From CAVXGU01 sp963761615 (GTDB lineage Bacteria; Acidobacteriota; Vicinamibacteria; Vicinamibacterales; CAVVIG01), in assembly GCA_963761615.1 (NCBI GenBank), contig CAVXGU010000003.1:434001-498000 (forward strand): 64,000 bases of DNA. The letters are read 5' to 3'. Below, in pieces: positions 34,146 to 45,475 of this stretch. The position numbers and the translations under genes are program-made. Position 1 is the stretch's first letter, and every line of letters starts with the position of its first letter. The notes beneath the pieces were generated by a model that saw nothing but the letters and a program-made list of their open reading frames with translations, ran no database searches and was not told the origin of the DNA.

Positions 34146-35320
34146 GCCTGATCCTCGACGCCCTGCGCCGCCGGAAGCCCGATGGCCCGGCGGCCGGCGG
34201 CGATGCCTACCCTCGAGGCGCCGGAGCCGACTCGGTGCTCGCGACGCTGAACGACCCGAGCCCCGACGATCACGGCTGGTCGCTGAAGCGGTTTGCCCTC
34301 TACGCGGTCGCCGCGCTGGCAGTCGGCTTCGCGGCCGTGTCGGCCGTGATCCTGCTGCTCGCGCCGCCGAAGCCCGGGGCGACGGTCGTGGCCCGAGCGG
34401 CCGCGCCTGCGACTCCGCGTCCCTCGCAACCTCTGCGAACCGCACCGGCGTCCCCGATTCCGACGACGGCGGCACCGGCAGCGACGGAGCGCTCGACTTC
34501 GCCGCCCGCGGCCCGGGAGGCGTCGGCTGCGGCCCCGACCGCACCGTCGCCGGCAGCCGTCCCGCCGCCCGCGCGCCTGGCCGAAGCCGCGCGGTCGCCG
34601 GCGCCCAGTGCCCGGCCTTCGAACGGTTCCGCGGCGGTGCGTCGCGCTCCCTCGCGTCCGGCGACGCCGCCGGCGCGCCGGGCTGTTCCGCCGGCCTCTC
34701 GCCCGTCCCCGCGGCCGGTCCAGATCCCGCCGTCCGAAGCGCCGGCCGCGCCCGCCCCGACCGATCACTTCGCCCTCGCGCTCTACTACCAGCGCGTCGG
34801 CGACTTCGACGATGCCCTGGGGCAGTACCGGCTGCTGCTCGACGCGAACGCGAACAGCGCCGAAGTGCACAACAACCTCGGGCTGCTGTACCTCGATCAC
34901 GGCGATCTCAACGACGCCGAGCATCAATTCCGGCTCGCCATCGGGATCGATCCGGGCCACGTCAAGGCGCACAACAACCTGGGCGTTGCGCTGATGCGGA
35001 TGGGCCGGACCGACGCGGCCGTCGCCGAGCTCCGGGTGGCGCTCGCCGCCGATCCCCGGAACGTCGAGTCGCTCGTGAACCTGGCGCTCGCGCGCCGCGC
35101 CTCCGGCCACGCCGCCGACGCGCGCGACCTGCTGCTGCAGGCGGTCGCGATCGATCGCGGCAATGCCGCCGTTCACTACGACCTCGCCGTGGTCGCCGAC
35201 GAAGCGGGCGACGTGACGACCGCGGTCGAGCACTACCGGGCGTTCCTGCGGCTCGGCGCCGTCTCGCACGGCGATCTGGCCGCCCAGGTGCGCGCGCGCC
35301 TGGCGGCGCTCGTGGGCTAG
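34142..35320 (+). CDS. GspB/MshN-like TPR protein of the pilus or secretion cluster
   Basis: A 392-residue protein opening with VSLILDALRRRK, the hallmark N-terminus of GspB/ExeB/MshN proteins. A transmembrane helix follows at about 50-75, then a long Ala/Pro-rich periplasmic linker (about 80-205), then four to five TPR motifs (residues about 210-385: ALALYYQRVGDFDDALGQY, EVHNNLGLLYLDHGDLNDAE, KAHNNLGVALMRMGRTDAAV). It probably works with the adjacent ExeA-like ATPase, as in ExeAB or MshMN pairs, to assemble or position the secretin. Start GTG 34142, overlapping the preceding stop. Unusually it lacks a separate GspB C-terminal domain; a similar domain is found on the gene at 38416. Confidence 0.85.
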   Translation: MSLILDALRRRKPDGPAAGGDAYPRGAGADSVLATLNDPSPDDHGWSLKRFALYAVAALAVGFAAVSAVILLLAPPKPGATVVARAAAPATPRPSQPLRTAPASPIPTTAAPAATERSTSPPAAREASAAAPTAPSPAAVPPPARLAEAARSPAPSARPSNGSAAVRRAPSRPATPPARRAVPPASRPSPRPVQIPPSEAPAAPAPTDHFALALYYQRVGDFDDALGQYRLLLDANANSAEVHNNLGLLYLDHGDLNDAEHQFRLAIGIDPGHVKAHNNLGVALMRMGRTDAAVAELRVALAADPRNVESLVNLALARRASGHAADARDLLLQAVAIDRGNAAVHYDLAVVADEAGDVTTAVEHYRAFLRLGAVSHGDLAAQVRARLAALVG

Positions 35321-35358
35321 GCGGGCGGCACCGGAATCCGTACGGTATCCTTCGGCGC

Positions 35359-37327
35359 ATGGCCGAGCCCAAGCCTGCCGAAATCTCCGACCTGCTGCAC
35401 GAAGATCGCACGTTTCCCCCGCCCGAGGCATTCCGTCGTCGCGCGCTCGTGCACGATCCCTCGATCTACGAGGAGGCCGCGCGCGATCCGGAGGCGTTCT
35501 GGGCGAAGTACGCGGCCGAGCTCGAGTGGTCGAGGCCGTGGGACCGCGTGCTCGACTGGCAGCCGCCCCACGCCAGGTGGTTCGTCGGCGGCCGGCTGAA
35601 CGTCAGCGTCAACTGCCTGGACCGCCACCTGCGCGGCCCACGGCGCACCAAGGCGGCCCTCGTCTGGGAAGGCGAGCCGGGCGACCGGCGCACGCTGACC
35701 TACTTCGACCTGTACCGCGAGGTCTGCGCCTTCGGCTCCGTGCTGCGGTCGCTCGGCGTCAAAAAGGGCGATCGGGTCGCGCTGTACATGCCGCTCGTGC
35801 CGGAGCTCGCCATTGCAATGCTGGCATGCGCGCGCATCGGCGCAGTCCACAGCGTCGTGTTCGGCGGTTTCAGCGCCGAGGCGTTGCGCGACCGGATCAA
35901 CGACGCGCAGGCGCGCGTGCTCGTGACCGCCGACGGCGGCTATCGCCGTGGCCAGATCGTCGCGCTCAAGCGCGTGGCCGACGACGCGCTCGTAGAGACG
36001 CCGTCGATCGAGCACGTCGTGGTCGTCCGGCGGGGCACCGACGATCACATGCCGGTCCACATGACGCCGGGGCGCGACCGCTGGTACCACGAGCTGATGG
36101 AGGACGCCTCGTTCACCTGCCCGCCCGAGGAGATGGACGCGGAGGACATGCTCTACATCCTCTACACGTCCGGCACGACGGGGAAGCCCAAGGGCATCGT
36201 GCACACCACGGGGGGCTACCTGGTCGGCACCTACGCCACGACGAAGCTCGTCTTCGATCTCCGAGACGAGGACGTGTACTGGTGCACGGCCGACATCGGC
36301 TGGGTCACGGGACACAGCTACCTGGTCTACGGTCCGCTCGCCAACGGTGCGACCGCGCTCATGTACGAAGGCGCGCCGGACTGGCCGGCCAAGGACCGGT
36401 TCTGGTCGCTCATCGAGCGTCACGGCGTCACGATCTTCTACACGGCGCCGACCGCGATCCGCACGTTCATGCGCTGGGGCACCGAGTGGCCCGCGCGCCA
36501 CGATCTGTCGTCGCTCCGGCTGCTCGGCTCCGTGGGCGAACCGATCAACCCCGAGGCGTGGGTCTGGTACTACAAGGTCATCGGCGGGGAGCGGTGTCCC
36601 GTCGTCGACACGTGGTGGCAGACGGAAACGGGGGCGATCATGATCGCCCCGCTCCCCGGGGTCACCACGCTGAAGCCCGGGTCGGCCACCAGACCCTTCC
36701 CGGGGATCGTGGCCGAGATCCGGACCGAGACGGGCGAGACCGTCGACGTCGGCGGCGGTCTGCTCGCGCTGACGCGGCCGTGGCCTTCGATGCTGCGCGG
36801 GATCTACGGCGACCCCGATCGCTACGTGCGCCAGTACCTGGAGCAAGTGGGGTCGGGACGTCTACGTGACTGGCGACGGCGCCAAGCGGGATGCGGACGG
36901 CTACTTCTGGCTGCTCGGCCGGGTCGACGACGTGATCAACGTCGCCGGCCACCGGATCGGCACGATGGAGGTCGAGAGCGCGCTCGTCGACCATCCCGCC
37001 GTCGCCGAGGCGGCGGTCGTCGGGCGCGCCCACGAGATCAAGGGCCAGGCGATCGCCGCGTTCGTGACGCTCAAGGAGGGCACCCGTGGCGGACCGATGC
37101 TCGTCGAGGATCTCAAGAACCACGTCGTGACGAAGATCGGCGCGATCGCGCGGCCCGAGGACATCCTGTTCAGCGCGGACCTGCCGAAGACGCGCTCGGG
37201 GAAGATCATGCGCCGCCTGCTGCGCGACATCGCCGAAGGCAAGGCCCTGGGCGACACCACCACGCTCGCCGATCCCGGCGTCGTCGCCCGGCTGAAAGAG
37301 AACTACGAGGAAGAGTACGGCGCCTAG
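35359..37327 (+). CDS. acs: acetyl-CoA synthetase (Acs), one-base frameshift near 36846
   Basis: AMP-forming acetate-CoA ligase of about 655 residues if read through. The N-terminal part has WFVGGRLNVSVNCLDRHL, ILYTSGTTGKPKGIVHT and VDTWWQTETGAIMIAP. The C-terminal part lies in a second frame: VTGDGAKRDADGYFWLLGR, INVAGHRIGTMEVESALV and LPKTRSGKIMRRLLRD with the catalytic, acetylatable Lys. The break is at 36844-36848 (GAG CAA GTGG): dropping one base restores a normal reading into WGRDVYVTGDG. Both halves are fully conserved, so the extra base is probably an assembly error. TATCCT lies 7 nt before ATG 35359. The gene sits between two halves of a secretion cluster. Confidence 0.92.
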
Positions 37328-38307
37328 CGGGGGGCGTCGCCGCGCCCCGTCGACGCGAGGTCGACGCGCTCGACGCAGTTGCCGCCGCGGTCCTTGGCGC
37401 GCTGGAGCGCCTGTTCCGCCTCTGCGCGGATCCGGTCGGGGTCGATGCCGTCGCCCGCCACGAGACGGGCGTTCAGCACGGCCGCGCTGATCGTCACGAC
37501 CGCGTCCTGTCCGTCGCGGTGATCGACCAGCCGCAGACGTTCCTCTACCATGCGCCGGAAGCGCTCGGCGAGATCGGCGACGTTGTCGGGGTCGGTGTGC
37601 GTCAGCAGCACGCCCAGGGCATTTTCGGTGTACCGGACGGTCCAGTCCTGCTGCCGGAAGAACGAGCTCAGGAGGATGCCGATCCGCTCGAGGATGCGAT
37701 CGCCGACCCCGTAGCCCAGCCGCTGATTCAGTGACGACAGGCGGTCGACGTCGAACAGCACCAGTGACAGCGGATACCCGGCGCGCGTCGCGCGCTCCGC
37801 TTCTTTGCCGAGTATCAGATCCAGAACTGCCCGCGTGCCCAGCGTCGTCAGACGATCGACGAAGGGTGACTCCACCGCCGGCGGCTGCGCACGATCCGTG
37901 TAGGCGGCGAGCGCGTCCATGGTGCGGCGACGGACGAGGCGGGCGACTTCCGGCCAGGACTCGCTCGTGGCGCCGAGGCTCGTGTCGAGGGCCAGCTCGT
38001 CGAGGGCCGTGCGCTCGACCAGGTGGGCGATCGCGAACAGCTCGGCGTTCGCGACCTGGTGCTCACGCGTGAGCTGGTGGAGCTCGAGGATCAGTCCGCC
38101 GTGCGCGTCCGCCTGGCCGTCTTCGAGCGCCGCGGCCAGCAGCCGGACGAACTCGCGGGCGATCGGTGCGGCACGGTCGGGCTCGACGGTTTCGGCGGCG
38201 CCGTCGAGGCAGCCGATCACGTCCGCCGTGATCTGGTCGGTCCGCTCCTGCAGCAGCGTGGAAGTCCGTCGCCACAGTACGCTGGCGACGGTGTCGTCGG
38301 GCGCCAT
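37324..38307 (-). CDS. GGDEF-fold protein with degenerate active site
   Basis: A 327-residue protein with an alpha-helical N-terminal sensor-like region (1-150) and a C-terminal GGDEF fold (about 155-320), seen from LSLVLFDVDRLSSLNQRLGYGVGDRILERIG. Where active cyclases have GGDEF or GGEEF, this one has T227-E-N-A-L231 (RYTENALGVLL). It should not make c-di-GMP, but could bind c-di-GMP or GTP or act through dimerisation. ATG 38307 is chosen because GGGGA is at a proper distance; ATG 38316 is possible. Its stop overlaps the acs stop (CTAG), convergent. It is divergent from the PilM-like gene. Confidence 0.83.
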   Translation of the reverse strand: MAPDDTVASVLWRRTSTLLQERTDQITADVIGCLDGAAETVEPDRAAPIAREFVRLLAAALEDGQADAHGGLILELHQLTREHQVANAELFAIAHLVERTALDELALDTSLGATSESWPEVARLVRRRTMDALAAYTDRAQPPAVESPFVDRLTTLGTRAVLDLILGKEAERATRAGYPLSLVLFDVDRLSSLNQRLGYGVGDRILERIGILLSSFFRQQDWTVRYTENALGVLLTHTDPDNVADLAERFRRMVEERLRLVDHRDGQDAVVTISAAVLNARLVAGDGIDPDRIRAEAEQALQRAKDRGGNCVERVDLASTGRGDAPR

Positions 38308-38415
38308 GCCTGTCATCCCCGTTCGGGTGCCCAATGTTCGCCCATTGGTGTGACGGGGCGCAAGGATGGGCGCTACCGGCCTGCCCGGTTGGAGCCGAAA
38401 ACACGGCAGATACAC

Positions 38416-39924
38416 ATGCCCACACGCCTTGGCATCGAGGTCGGTCCGGTTGCGTGCCGTCTGGTGGCGCTCGACGCGGGGCCCGCGATCGGCCTGCCTG
38501 GCCGCGAGACCTGGGTCCGGGCGTTCAGCGTGTGTGCCTCACGCCGCCCCGATGTCGTCGAGAGCCTGCGGGCGTTTCGGGGTGAGCGCGCCGCGGTCGT
38601 GGTCTGGGGCGTCGCTGCGGACCACGGTCAGTCCGTCGTGGCGAGGGGCGGGTACCGGGAGATGCGCCGCGACGCGCTCAGGCAGCGCGCGAATCCTGCG
38701 GGCGACGATGTCGCCCGGGTGCTGGCCGACATCGCGCCCGTGGGGCCGTCGCCCCGTGGCGTTTCGACCCGCCACGTGGTCCTCGCCTCGGCGCACCGGG
38801 AAGGCATCGGCGCCGCCCTGCAGGTGCTCGACCGGGCGGGCATCCGGACCCGCAGCGTGCTCACGCCGGCCGCCGCCCTGATGTCGATTGCCCGGTTGCG
38901 GCGCGGTCCGGAGGCTGCCGGGGCCCTGCAGGCCTACGTCGCACTCTCGGAGACGGGCACCGCGATCGCCCTCATTCGCGATCGCGCCCTCGTGTCGGCC
39001 CACGAGGTGCCGTGGGGCTTCCTGGATCCCGATCGGCAGTTCGCACCGCGCGAGACCGACGAGATCGTCGCGACGCTCGCGGGCCACCTCGCCGCGTACT
39101 TCAAAACGGCCCGCGCCGCGCACGGCGCCGTTTCGACCGTGCTCGTCTGCGGCGGCGCGCCGCGGCTGCGGACCATGGCCGCCCTGCTCATCGAGCCGCT
39201 CGACCTGGAGGTCGAGCCGCTCGACTCCCTGTTCGCGATCGACGTCGCGCGCCTGCCGGCCAACGGCGCCGACCTGCGCGAACGGTCCGCCGAGATGCGG
39301 CTCGCGTGGGCCGCCGCCGCCGACTGGCCGGCGCCGCTGGACCTGCTGCGACAGCAACGGCAGCGCGAACGGAGCGGCTGGGTGGCCGGCGCGGCGATGG
39401 TCGCCGGAATGGCGACCGGGCTCGCGGTCGGCCTGGGCATCGAGACCGCCGTCTCCCGCGTGAGTCCGGCGCCGCACCCGGCGGCCCTGGTTCAGGCGGG
39501 ACGCGCGCCGCGAGAGGCCAGGCCCCGCGGCACCGTGATACAGGCGGCGCCGCCCGCGGTCGAGACCAGGCCGCCGGCCGATCCGCCGCTCACGGCGGCC
39601 GATTTCGTCCGGTCCTCCGAACCGCTCTCCGACGCCGGGCCGGCCGCATCCGCCCAAGCGCCGGTCGACGCGGCGCCCGCTCCTCGGGCGGTCCGCGAGG
39701 CGCCCGTCTCCGCCCCGCAGCCGCCCGTCCGTCCCTTCAAGGCCGAGGTGCGCACGATTCTCTACGCCCCGGAGCGGAAGCTGGCGTTCATCGACGGGCA
39801 GATCGTCGAGCCCGGCGATCTCATTCACGGGGCCCGCGTCGTCGACATCACGCCGACGACCGTCATTGTCGAGGACCGGACGGGAGCACGCACCGAGCTC
39901 CGGATTGGCGACGCACGCCCCTGA
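38416..39924 (+). CDS. PilM/MshI-like pilus assembly protein with GspB-type C-terminal domain
   Basis: A 502-residue protein. The N-terminal 300 residues resemble the actin-fold PilM/MshI type (LGIEVGPVACRLVAL, a VVLASAHREGIGAALQVLDRAGI segment, YVALSETGTAIALIRD, and VSTVLVCGGAPRL), though nucleotide-binding motifs are weak. A transmembrane helix lies at about 321-343 (GAAMVAGMATGLAVGLGI). A Pro/Ala-rich linker follows, then a C-terminal domain (about 440-500: VRTILYAPERKLAFIDGQIV, DLIHGARVVDITPTTVIVED) like the periplasmic GspB/PilP-type domain. It is followed 100 nt later by the type II ATPase gene. The combination of an actin-like and a GspB-like domain in one polypeptide is unusual. Confidence 0.75.
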   Translation: MPTRLGIEVGPVACRLVALDAGPAIGLPGRETWVRAFSVCASRRPDVVESLRAFRGERAAVVVWGVAADHGQSVVARGGYREMRRDALRQRANPAGDDVARVLADIAPVGPSPRGVSTRHVVLASAHREGIGAALQVLDRAGIRTRSVLTPAAALMSIARLRRGPEAAGALQAYVALSETGTAIALIRDRALVSAHEVPWGFLDPDRQFAPRETDEIVATLAGHLAAYFKTARAAHGAVSTVLVCGGAPRLRTMAALLIEPLDLEVEPLDSLFAIDVARLPANGADLRERSAEMRLAWAAAADWPAPLDLLRQQRQRERSGWVAGAAMVAGMATGLAVGLGIETAVSRVSPAPHPAALVQAGRAPREARPRGTVIQAAPPAVETRPPADPPLTAADFVRSSEPLSDAGPAASAQAPVDAAPAPRAVREAPVSAPQPPVRPFKAEVRTILYAPERKLAFIDGQIVEPGDLIHGARVVDITPTTVIVEDRTGARTELRIGDARP

Positions 39925-40024
39925 GCGGAATTGCACAGGCTTTCACCTTGATGGGCCCGAAGACGGTTCCATACCATTCTGGTTCGCTGGTCCGACACCG
40001 GTGAGTTAGGGACGAGGATCGCGA

Positions 40025-42049
<2,025 letters not shown>

Positions 42050-42868
42050 GTGAAGGACTACTACGAGCTGCTGCAGGTCCCGCGGAGCGCCGGGACCGAG
42101 GACATCAAGCACGCGTTCCGGCTGCTCATCGCCCGCTACCATCCCGACAAGGTCCAGCACCTCGGCCGGGAGTTCCAGGCGATGGCGGCCGACCGCGCCG
42201 CGGAGCTCACCGAAGCGTATCGCGTGCTGTTCGACGCCGGGCGCCGCGCCGCGTACGACCGCGCGCTCGACGCGCACGTCGAGGCCGCCGAGTCGCGCGC
42301 GCCGCGCACGGCAGCCGCGTCGGTCCGGAAGCAGGAGGCCGGGGCCGCGACGAGGGTCGAGGAGCAGGAACCGGCGCACGCGAGCGACCTGCTCCGGGAG
42401 CAGCGCGAAGTGCGTGACCGGTTCGTCCGCCGCGCCGCCGTCGGCAAGCTGCGCGCCTCGGTGACCGGACTGCTGGGAGCGTTCGACGAGCCCGATGTCG
42501 CGGGTTTCGACATCGTCGCCGTCCCCCGGCCGAAGCGGTTCGCCCGCAGCCGGATCGCGGGACCCCGGCTGCTCGGCCGGTTCGTGCCGCGCGTCGACGG
42601 CGCGGCGGTTGCCGAGACGTGGGTTTACGCCGGCCGCTGGGGGGTGCCCGCGCCCGAGGATGTGTGCGTGCTGTTGATGGGACCGTCGATGGTGCCCGCG
42701 CCCGAGCTGGCCGCGGCCATCGCGCAGCAGCGGCGCCGGACGAGCGGTGCGGCGCGCGCCAGGATCATCGTCATCCCGGTCGAGGTCACGGAGTGGCGAG
42801 CCCACGTGCCGATCGACACACCGCCGCTCGCGAAGGACCTGCTGGCGCGCCTGCGCGGGTCACGATAA
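42050..42868 (+). CDS. J-domain (DnaJ-like) protein with unknown C-terminal domain
   Basis: A 272-residue protein. Residues 1-70 are a J domain (YYELLQVPRSAGTEDIKHAF, with HPD at 31-33), the part that stimulates Hsp70 ATPase. Its middle is charged and disordered, and the last 150 residues form a domain I do not recognise (SRIAGPRLLGRFVPRVDGAA, VYAGRWGVPAPEDVCVLLM). It starts GTG immediately after the ATPase stop (no gap), so it is translationally coupled and probably serves the secretion motor or its substrate. The alternative, a general chaperone, is less likely given the coupling. No DnaK or GrpE lies nearby. Confidence 0.82.
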   Translation: MKDYYELLQVPRSAGTEDIKHAFRLLIARYHPDKVQHLGREFQAMAADRAAELTEAYRVLFDAGRRAAYDRALDAHVEAAESRAPRTAAASVRKQEAGAATRVEEQEPAHASDLLREQREVRDRFVRRAAVGKLRASVTGLLGAFDEPDVAGFDIVAVPRPKRFARSRIAGPRLLGRFVPRVDGAAVAETWVYAGRWGVPAPEDVCVLLMGPSMVPAPELAAAIAQQRRRTSGAARARIIVIPVEVTEWRAHVPIDTPPLAKDLLARLRGSR

Positions 42869-42878
42869 GATCAGCCGG

Positions 42879-43610
42879 ATGGGCCGGGGAACACGGCCCG
42901 CAGCGCCTCCGTCTGAACAAGTCATGCCACTCATCGAAACCGTCGATCTCTGGAAAACGTACGTGATGGGGACCGAGGAGATCCACGCGCTGCGGGGCGT
43001 GTCGATCTCGATCGAGCGCGGTGAATACGTGGCCATCATGGGGCCCTCGGGATCCGGCAAGTCGACCCTGATGAACCTGATCGGTTGCCTCGACACGCCG
43101 TCGCGCGGGTCGTACCTGCTGAACGGCAAGCAGGTGAGCCAGATGAACGACAACGAGCTGGCCCGCATCCGGAACGAGGAGATCGGCTTCGTCTTTCAGA
43201 CTTTCAACCTGCTGCCTCGCTCGACGGCGCTCCACAACGTCGAGCTCCCGCTCATTTACGCCGGCGTGCCGGCGGCCGACCGCGAAGTGCGCGCGCGCGA
43301 AGCGCTCGAGCGGGTCGAGCTCGGCACCCGCATGACGCACCGGCCCAACGAGCTGTCCGGCGGCCAGCGCCAGCGCGTCGCCATCGCCCGTGCCCTCGTC
43401 AACAACCCGTCGATACTCCTGGCGGACGAGCCCACCGGCAACCTCGACTCCAAGACGGGGCACGAGATCATGGGGCTCTTCGAGCGCCTCCATCAGTCCG
43501 GCAACACGATCGTGCTCGTGACGCACGAAGCGGACGTGGCGGCGTTCGCCTACCGCACCATTCACATCCGAGACGGCCAGGTCGAGAACGACGTCCGCCG
43601 GGCGGCCTGA
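42879..43610 (+). CDS. ABC transporter ATP-binding protein (MacB/LolD type)
   Basis: An ATPase of about 243 residues of the MacB/LolD/FtsE group. It contains the Walker A GPSGSGKSTLMNLIG, the Q-loop FVFQTFNLLPRSTALHNV, signature LSGGQRQRVAIARAL, Walker B ILLADEPTGNLDS and the switch His in LVTHEADVA. TAAGAT lies 7 nt before ATG 42879 and no ribosome site precedes the conserved-length start ATG 42924 (MPLIETVDLWKTY), so I give the longer form; the shorter is a real alternative. No permease gene follows, so its membrane partner is encoded elsewhere. The gene begins 10 nt after the J-domain stop. Confidence 0.88.
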   Translation: MGRGTRPAAPPSEQVMPLIETVDLWKTYVMGTEEIHALRGVSISIERGEYVAIMGPSGSGKSTLMNLIGCLDTPSRGSYLLNGKQVSQMNDNELARIRNEEIGFVFQTFNLLPRSTALHNVELPLIYAGVPAADREVRAREALERVELGTRMTHRPNELSGGQRQRVAIARALVNNPSILLADEPTGNLDSKTGHEIMGLFERLHQSGNTIVLVTHEADVAAFAYRTIHIRDGQVENDVRRAA

Positions 43611-43637
43611 CACGCCGCCTCGCGGCCCGGCCCGTCC

Positions 43638-44516
43638 CTACACCGCGGCCCAGTGCCCGGCGCCGACCTCGCGCAACGCGGCGTTCCGGTCGATTGCGGC
43701 AGGATCGAGCCGCAGGCGCTGGACGGTCGCGTCGGGATCCGGCACGGGAATCGCGGACAGCAGCGCCTGCGTGTACGGGTGCTGCGGCGTCCGGAAGAGG
43801 GACGCCGTCGGGCCCATCTCGACGATCCGGCCGAGGTACATGACCGCCACGCGATCGCAGATGTGCTCGACCAGCCGCAGATCGTGCGCGATGAAGAGGT
43901 AGGTCAGGTCGAGACGCTGCTGCAGGTCGAGCAGCAGGTTCACCACCTGCGCCTGCACCGAGACGTCGAGCGCCGAGACCGGCTCGTCCAGGACCAGGAA
44001 GGACGGGTTGAGCGCCAGCGCCCGCGCCAGGCCGATGCGCTGGCGCTGGCCGCCGCTGAACTCGTGCGGGTACCGATCGAGCTGGGAGGCGTCCAGGCCG
44101 ACCAGCGTCAGGAGCTCGGCCGCCCGTCCCGCCCGCCCGGCCCGGGAGCCGACCCCGTGAATGACCAGCGGCTCCTCGACGATCTCCCGCACGCGCATTC
44201 GCGGATTGAGCGAGGAGTACGGGTCCTGGAAGACGATCTGCAGCTCCCGCCGGGCGCGCCGCATCCGTGCGGCGTCGAAGGCCAGCAGGTTCTCGCCGCG
44301 AAACCGGACCTCGCCCGACGTCGGCTCGATCAGCCGGAGCAGGCAGCGGCCCGTCGTGGTCTTGCCGCTTCCGGACTCGCCCACGAGCCCGAAGGTTTCG
44401 CGGGGCTCCACGGCGAAGCTGACATCGTCGACCGCGCGAACGGTGGCGCCCGCGTGGAACGGCCGCCGGCCGCGGACGAAGTGCTTGACCAGGTGCGAGA
44501 CTTCGACGAGGGCCAT
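43638..44516 (-). CDS. oligopeptide/dipeptide ABC transporter ATPase (OppF/DppF-like)
   Basis: A 292-residue ATPase of the peptide/nickel transporter group. Walker A is GESGSGKTTTGRCLL, Q-loop IVFQDPYSSLNPRM, signature FSGGQRQRIGLARAL, Walker B FLVLDEPVSALDVS, and the OppF-specific C-terminal HPYTQALLSAIPVPDP is present. It normally pairs with OppD and two permeases plus a substrate-binding protein; only OppD is here. The start ATG 44516 shares one base with the OppD stop (TGATG). Convergent with the MacB-type ATPase gene, 27 nt away. Imported substrate cannot be predicted. Confidence 0.88.
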   Translation of the reverse strand: MALVEVSHLVKHFVRGRRPFHAGATVRAVDDVSFAVEPRETFGLVGESGSGKTTTGRCLLRLIEPTSGEVRFRGENLLAFDAARMRRARRELQIVFQDPYSSLNPRMRVREIVEEPLVIHGVGSRAGRAGRAAELLTLVGLDASQLDRYPHEFSGGQRQRIGLARALALNPSFLVLDEPVSALDVSVQAQVVNLLLDLQQRLDLTYLFIAHDLRLVEHICDRVAVMYLGRIVEMGPTASLFRTPQHPYTQALLSAIPVPDPDATVQRLRLDPAAIDRNAALREVGAGHWAAV

Positions 44517-45475
44517 CAGGGGGTCCGGTGGAGGTAGCACTTGGCGCGGTGGCCCGGTCCCACGGAGTAGTCGGGAGGCGGCGCCGAGTCGCACGGCGCG
44601 AAGCGATCGGGACACCGGGGATGGAACGCGCAGCCGGGCGGCAGGGCTCCCAGCTGCGGCACCGACCCGTCGATCGCGCGCAGGCGGCCGTGGCCCGCGC
44701 CCGGGATCGACGCCAGCAGCCCGCGAGTGTACGGGTGCTGCGGGTCCTTGAAGATCGCGCGGACGGGCCCTTCCTCGACGATGCGCCCCGCGTACATCAC
44801 CGCGACGCGGTCGGCGGTCTCGGCGATGACGCCCAGGTCGTGCGTGATGAGCAGCAGCGCGAGGTTGAAGCGTTCGCGCATGTCGCGGAGGAGGGCCAGG
44901 ATCTCGGCCTGAATCGTCACGTCGAGGGCGGTCGTCGGCTCGTCGGCGATCACGAGCGACGGCCGGCAGGCGATCGCCATCGCAATCAGGACGCGCTGCC
45001 GCATGCCGCCCGACAGCTGGTGCGGGTAGTCGGCCACGCGGGCGGCCGCGTCCGGAATGCGTACCGTGTCCAGCAGCTCGGCGGCCCGGCGGCGGGCGTC
45101 GGCCCGCCCGGCTTTGCCGTGCACGACGAGGGTTTCGGCGATCTGGTCGCCGATCGTGAAGACGGGATCGAGGGCCGTCATCGGCTCCTGGAAGATGAGC
45201 GCGATCCGGTTTCCGCGGATCCGGCACATCTCGCGCTCCGGCAGCGTGAGCAGGTTCCGGCCGTCGAAGAGGACCGAGCCGCCGGCGATGCGCCCGGGCG
45301 GCTGCACGAGCCTGAGGACGGACAGGGCAGTGACCGATTTCCCGCTGCCCGATTCACCGACCAGTCCGAGCGTCTCTCCGGCGCCGATCTCGAAGGTCAC
45401 GGCGTCGACCGCGGTTGCCGGCCCCGCTGGCAGGTCGAAGACGGTCGTGAGCTGCGAGACTTCGAGCAGGCTCAC
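44516..45475 (-). CDS. oligopeptide/dipeptide ABC transporter ATPase (OppD/DppD-like)
   Basis: A 319-residue ATPase. It has Walker A GESGSGKSVTALSVL, the OppD-type IFQEPMTALDPVFTIG, signature LSGGMRQRVLIAMAI, LVIADEPTTALDVT and LLITHDLGVIAE, and the C-terminal cysteine cluster (CAFHPRCPDRFAPC) found in OppD/OppF-type proteins, where it can hold an iron-sulfur cluster. The GTG start at 45475 overlaps the mutase stop (GTGA) and its stop overlaps the OppF start, so all three genes are coupled. No permease or binding-protein gene is present within the window. Confidence 0.88.
   Translation of the reverse strand: MSLLEVSQLTTVFDLPAGPATAVDAVTFEIGAGETLGLVGESGSGKSVTALSVLRLVQPPGRIAGGSVLFDGRNLLTLPEREMCRIRGNRIALIFQEPMTALDPVFTIGDQIAETLVVHGKAGRADARRRAAELLDTVRIPDAAARVADYPHQLSGGMRQRVLIAMAIACRPSLVIADEPTTALDVTIQAEILALLRDMRERFNLALLLITHDLGVIAETADRVAVMYAGRIVEEGPVRAIFKDPQHPYTRGLLASIPGAGHGRLRAIDGSVPQLGALPPGCAFHPRCPDRFAPCDSAPPPDYSVGPGHRAKCYLHRTP

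Noticed and set aside
33973..37734. Single 1253-residue ORF covering the TPR gene and acs
   Set aside because: The first part is out of frame with the MshN-like gene and the last part is noise after the acs frameshift. Only 35359-36846 in this frame is real coding.
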